Shown here piece after piece: positions 36,281 through 36,894 of a stretch of 36,894 nucleotides of DNA. Origin of the DNA: Candidatus Staskawiczbacteria bacterium. GTDB taxonomy: Bacteria; Patescibacteriota; Minisyncoccia; Minisyncoccales; Staskawiczbacteraceae. Numbering within the stretch: the first letter of the stretch is position 1; the number at the start of each line of letters is the position of its first letter. The stretch covers positions 1 to 36,894 of the forward strand of contig CAIXXY010000060.1 of the NCBI GenBank assembly GCA_903923535.1, written 5' to 3'. The translations under genes were made by a program, and so were the position numbers. The notes below the pieces were generated by a model. The model searched no databases and was not told the DNA's origin. It worked only from the letters and a program-made list of their open reading frames with translations.

Positions 36281-36894
36281 ATGAAAATTGTTTTGGTTCA
36301 TAAATTTGAAAATTTAATTAATATTGATAATCTGCTTTCGGCCTGGCAAGAATTTTTGAAAGGAAAAAAGCATAAGAGAGATGTTCAAGAATTTCAGTTT
36401 AGCCTAATGGATAATATATTATCACTGCATTATGATCTTATCAACCATACATACAAGCACGGAGGATACGAATGCTTCAAGATAAACGACCCAAAGCCAA
36501 GAATAATCCATAAAGCCCTTGTTCGCGACAGGCTTTTGCACCACGCAGTCTATCGCATATTATACCCTTTTTTTGATAAAACATTCATTTCAGACTCATT
36601 CTCTTGCAGAAACAGCAAAGGAACGCACAAAGCAATAATCAGATTCAGAGAATTCTCAAACATTGTTTCAAATAACAATACAATAACCTGCTGGATTCTA
36701 AAATGCGACATCAAGAAGTTTTTTCATTCAATTGACCAAAATGTTTTGATAAATATTTTGAAACAACGCATACCTGACAAAAACATTATCAACCTGCTAA
36801 GCGAGATAATTTTCAGCTTTAAACCTAATGGTTTGCCTCTCGGAAATCTGACAAGCCAGCTTTTCTCCAATGTATATATGAATGAGTTTGACCA
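36281..36894 (+). CDS. DGR reverse transcriptase, 3' end outside the window
   Basis: At least 204 residues of a retron/group II-like reverse transcriptase. Recognisable blocks are IIHKALVRDRLLHHAVYRIL, SDSFSCRNSKGTHKA, the first catalytic box LKCDIKKFFHSID (Asp143), and GLPLGNLTSQLFSNVYMNEFD (residues 184-204). The LGNxTSQ form of the last motif is characteristic of DGR reverse transcriptases. The YxDD box lies beyond the edge. The protein would copy TR RNA with errors at adenines and insert the cDNA into VR. It is read from ATG 36281 with no clear Shine-Dalgarno site. Confidence 0.93.
   Translation, partial: MKIVLVHKFENLINIDNLLSAWQEFLKGKKHKRDVQEFQFSLMDNILSLHYDLINHTYKHGGYECFKINDPKPRIIHKALVRDRLLHHAVYRILYPFFDKTFISDSFSCRNSKGTHKAIIRFREFSNIVSNNNTITCWILKCDIKKFFHSIDQNVLINILKQRIPDKNIINLLSEIIFSFKPNGLPLGNLTSQLFSNVYMNEFD

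Overview
The window looks like a chromosome segment of a Candidate Phyla Radiation bacterium (Patescibacteria, probably Parcubacteria-like). This is inferred from the AT-rich, tightly packed minimal gene set, standard stop codon use, a stand-alone PolI-type 5'-3' exonuclease, half-size or degenerate enzymes, many short palindromic repeats inside reading frames, and a diversity-generating retroelement (DGR) of the kind common in that group. No marker here fixes the lineage.

Layout. 1-8912 is mostly minus strand: an acidic protein, ruvC, yebC, a ComEA-like/lamin-tail surface protein, valS, ruvB, a pilB-type ATPase and a degenerate DHH protein, with a 528-base non-coding block at 6191-6718. 9012-13114 is a plus-strand run: tsaE, 5'-3' exonuclease, HAMP protein, mutM, holA. 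Convergent rpsT, a large DHH-like protein, convergent uvrB, ruvA and a Mur ligase follow. 19874-21915 holds small unknown proteins and a NIF3-like protein. 21916-23417 is a 1.5 kb non-coding region with two related large minus-strand RNA candidates and one pseudoknotted plus-strand RNA candidate. 23418-30845 encodes an elongation-factor-like domain protein, a DUF5680 protein, endonuclease Q, a GreA-type factor, an HD hydrolase, half an MFS transporter, PolX and a NUDIX hydrolase. A compositionally distinct purF follows. 34580-32430 (minus) is smpB-ssrA(tmRNA)-infC-rpmI-rplT. 34618-36894 is a DGR: a GC-rich target gene ending in a variable repeat, a template repeat, an Avd-like gene and a reverse transcriptase cut by the window end.

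How it fits together. DNA repair dominates: RuvA, RuvB and RuvC, UvrB, MutM, EndoQ, PolX and the 5'-3' exonuclease would handle junction resolution, nucleotide excision, oxidised and deaminated bases, and gap filling. SmpB and tmRNA sit beside the IF3-L35-L20 translation operon. The DGR is the clearest accessory system: template and variable repeats align over 99 bases with 21 differences, 20 of them at template adenines.

A second theme is sequence inserted into genes. Inverted repeats of 12-18 bp per arm lie in frame inside ruvB, the DHH-like gene, mutM, uvrB, the Mur ligase, endoQ and smpB. Seven-base tandem repeats encode the same kind of peptide in tsaE, uvrB and polX. Related inverted repeats sit directly against sigma70-type -35 boxes between genes. 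No tRNA, CRISPR array or transposase was seen.
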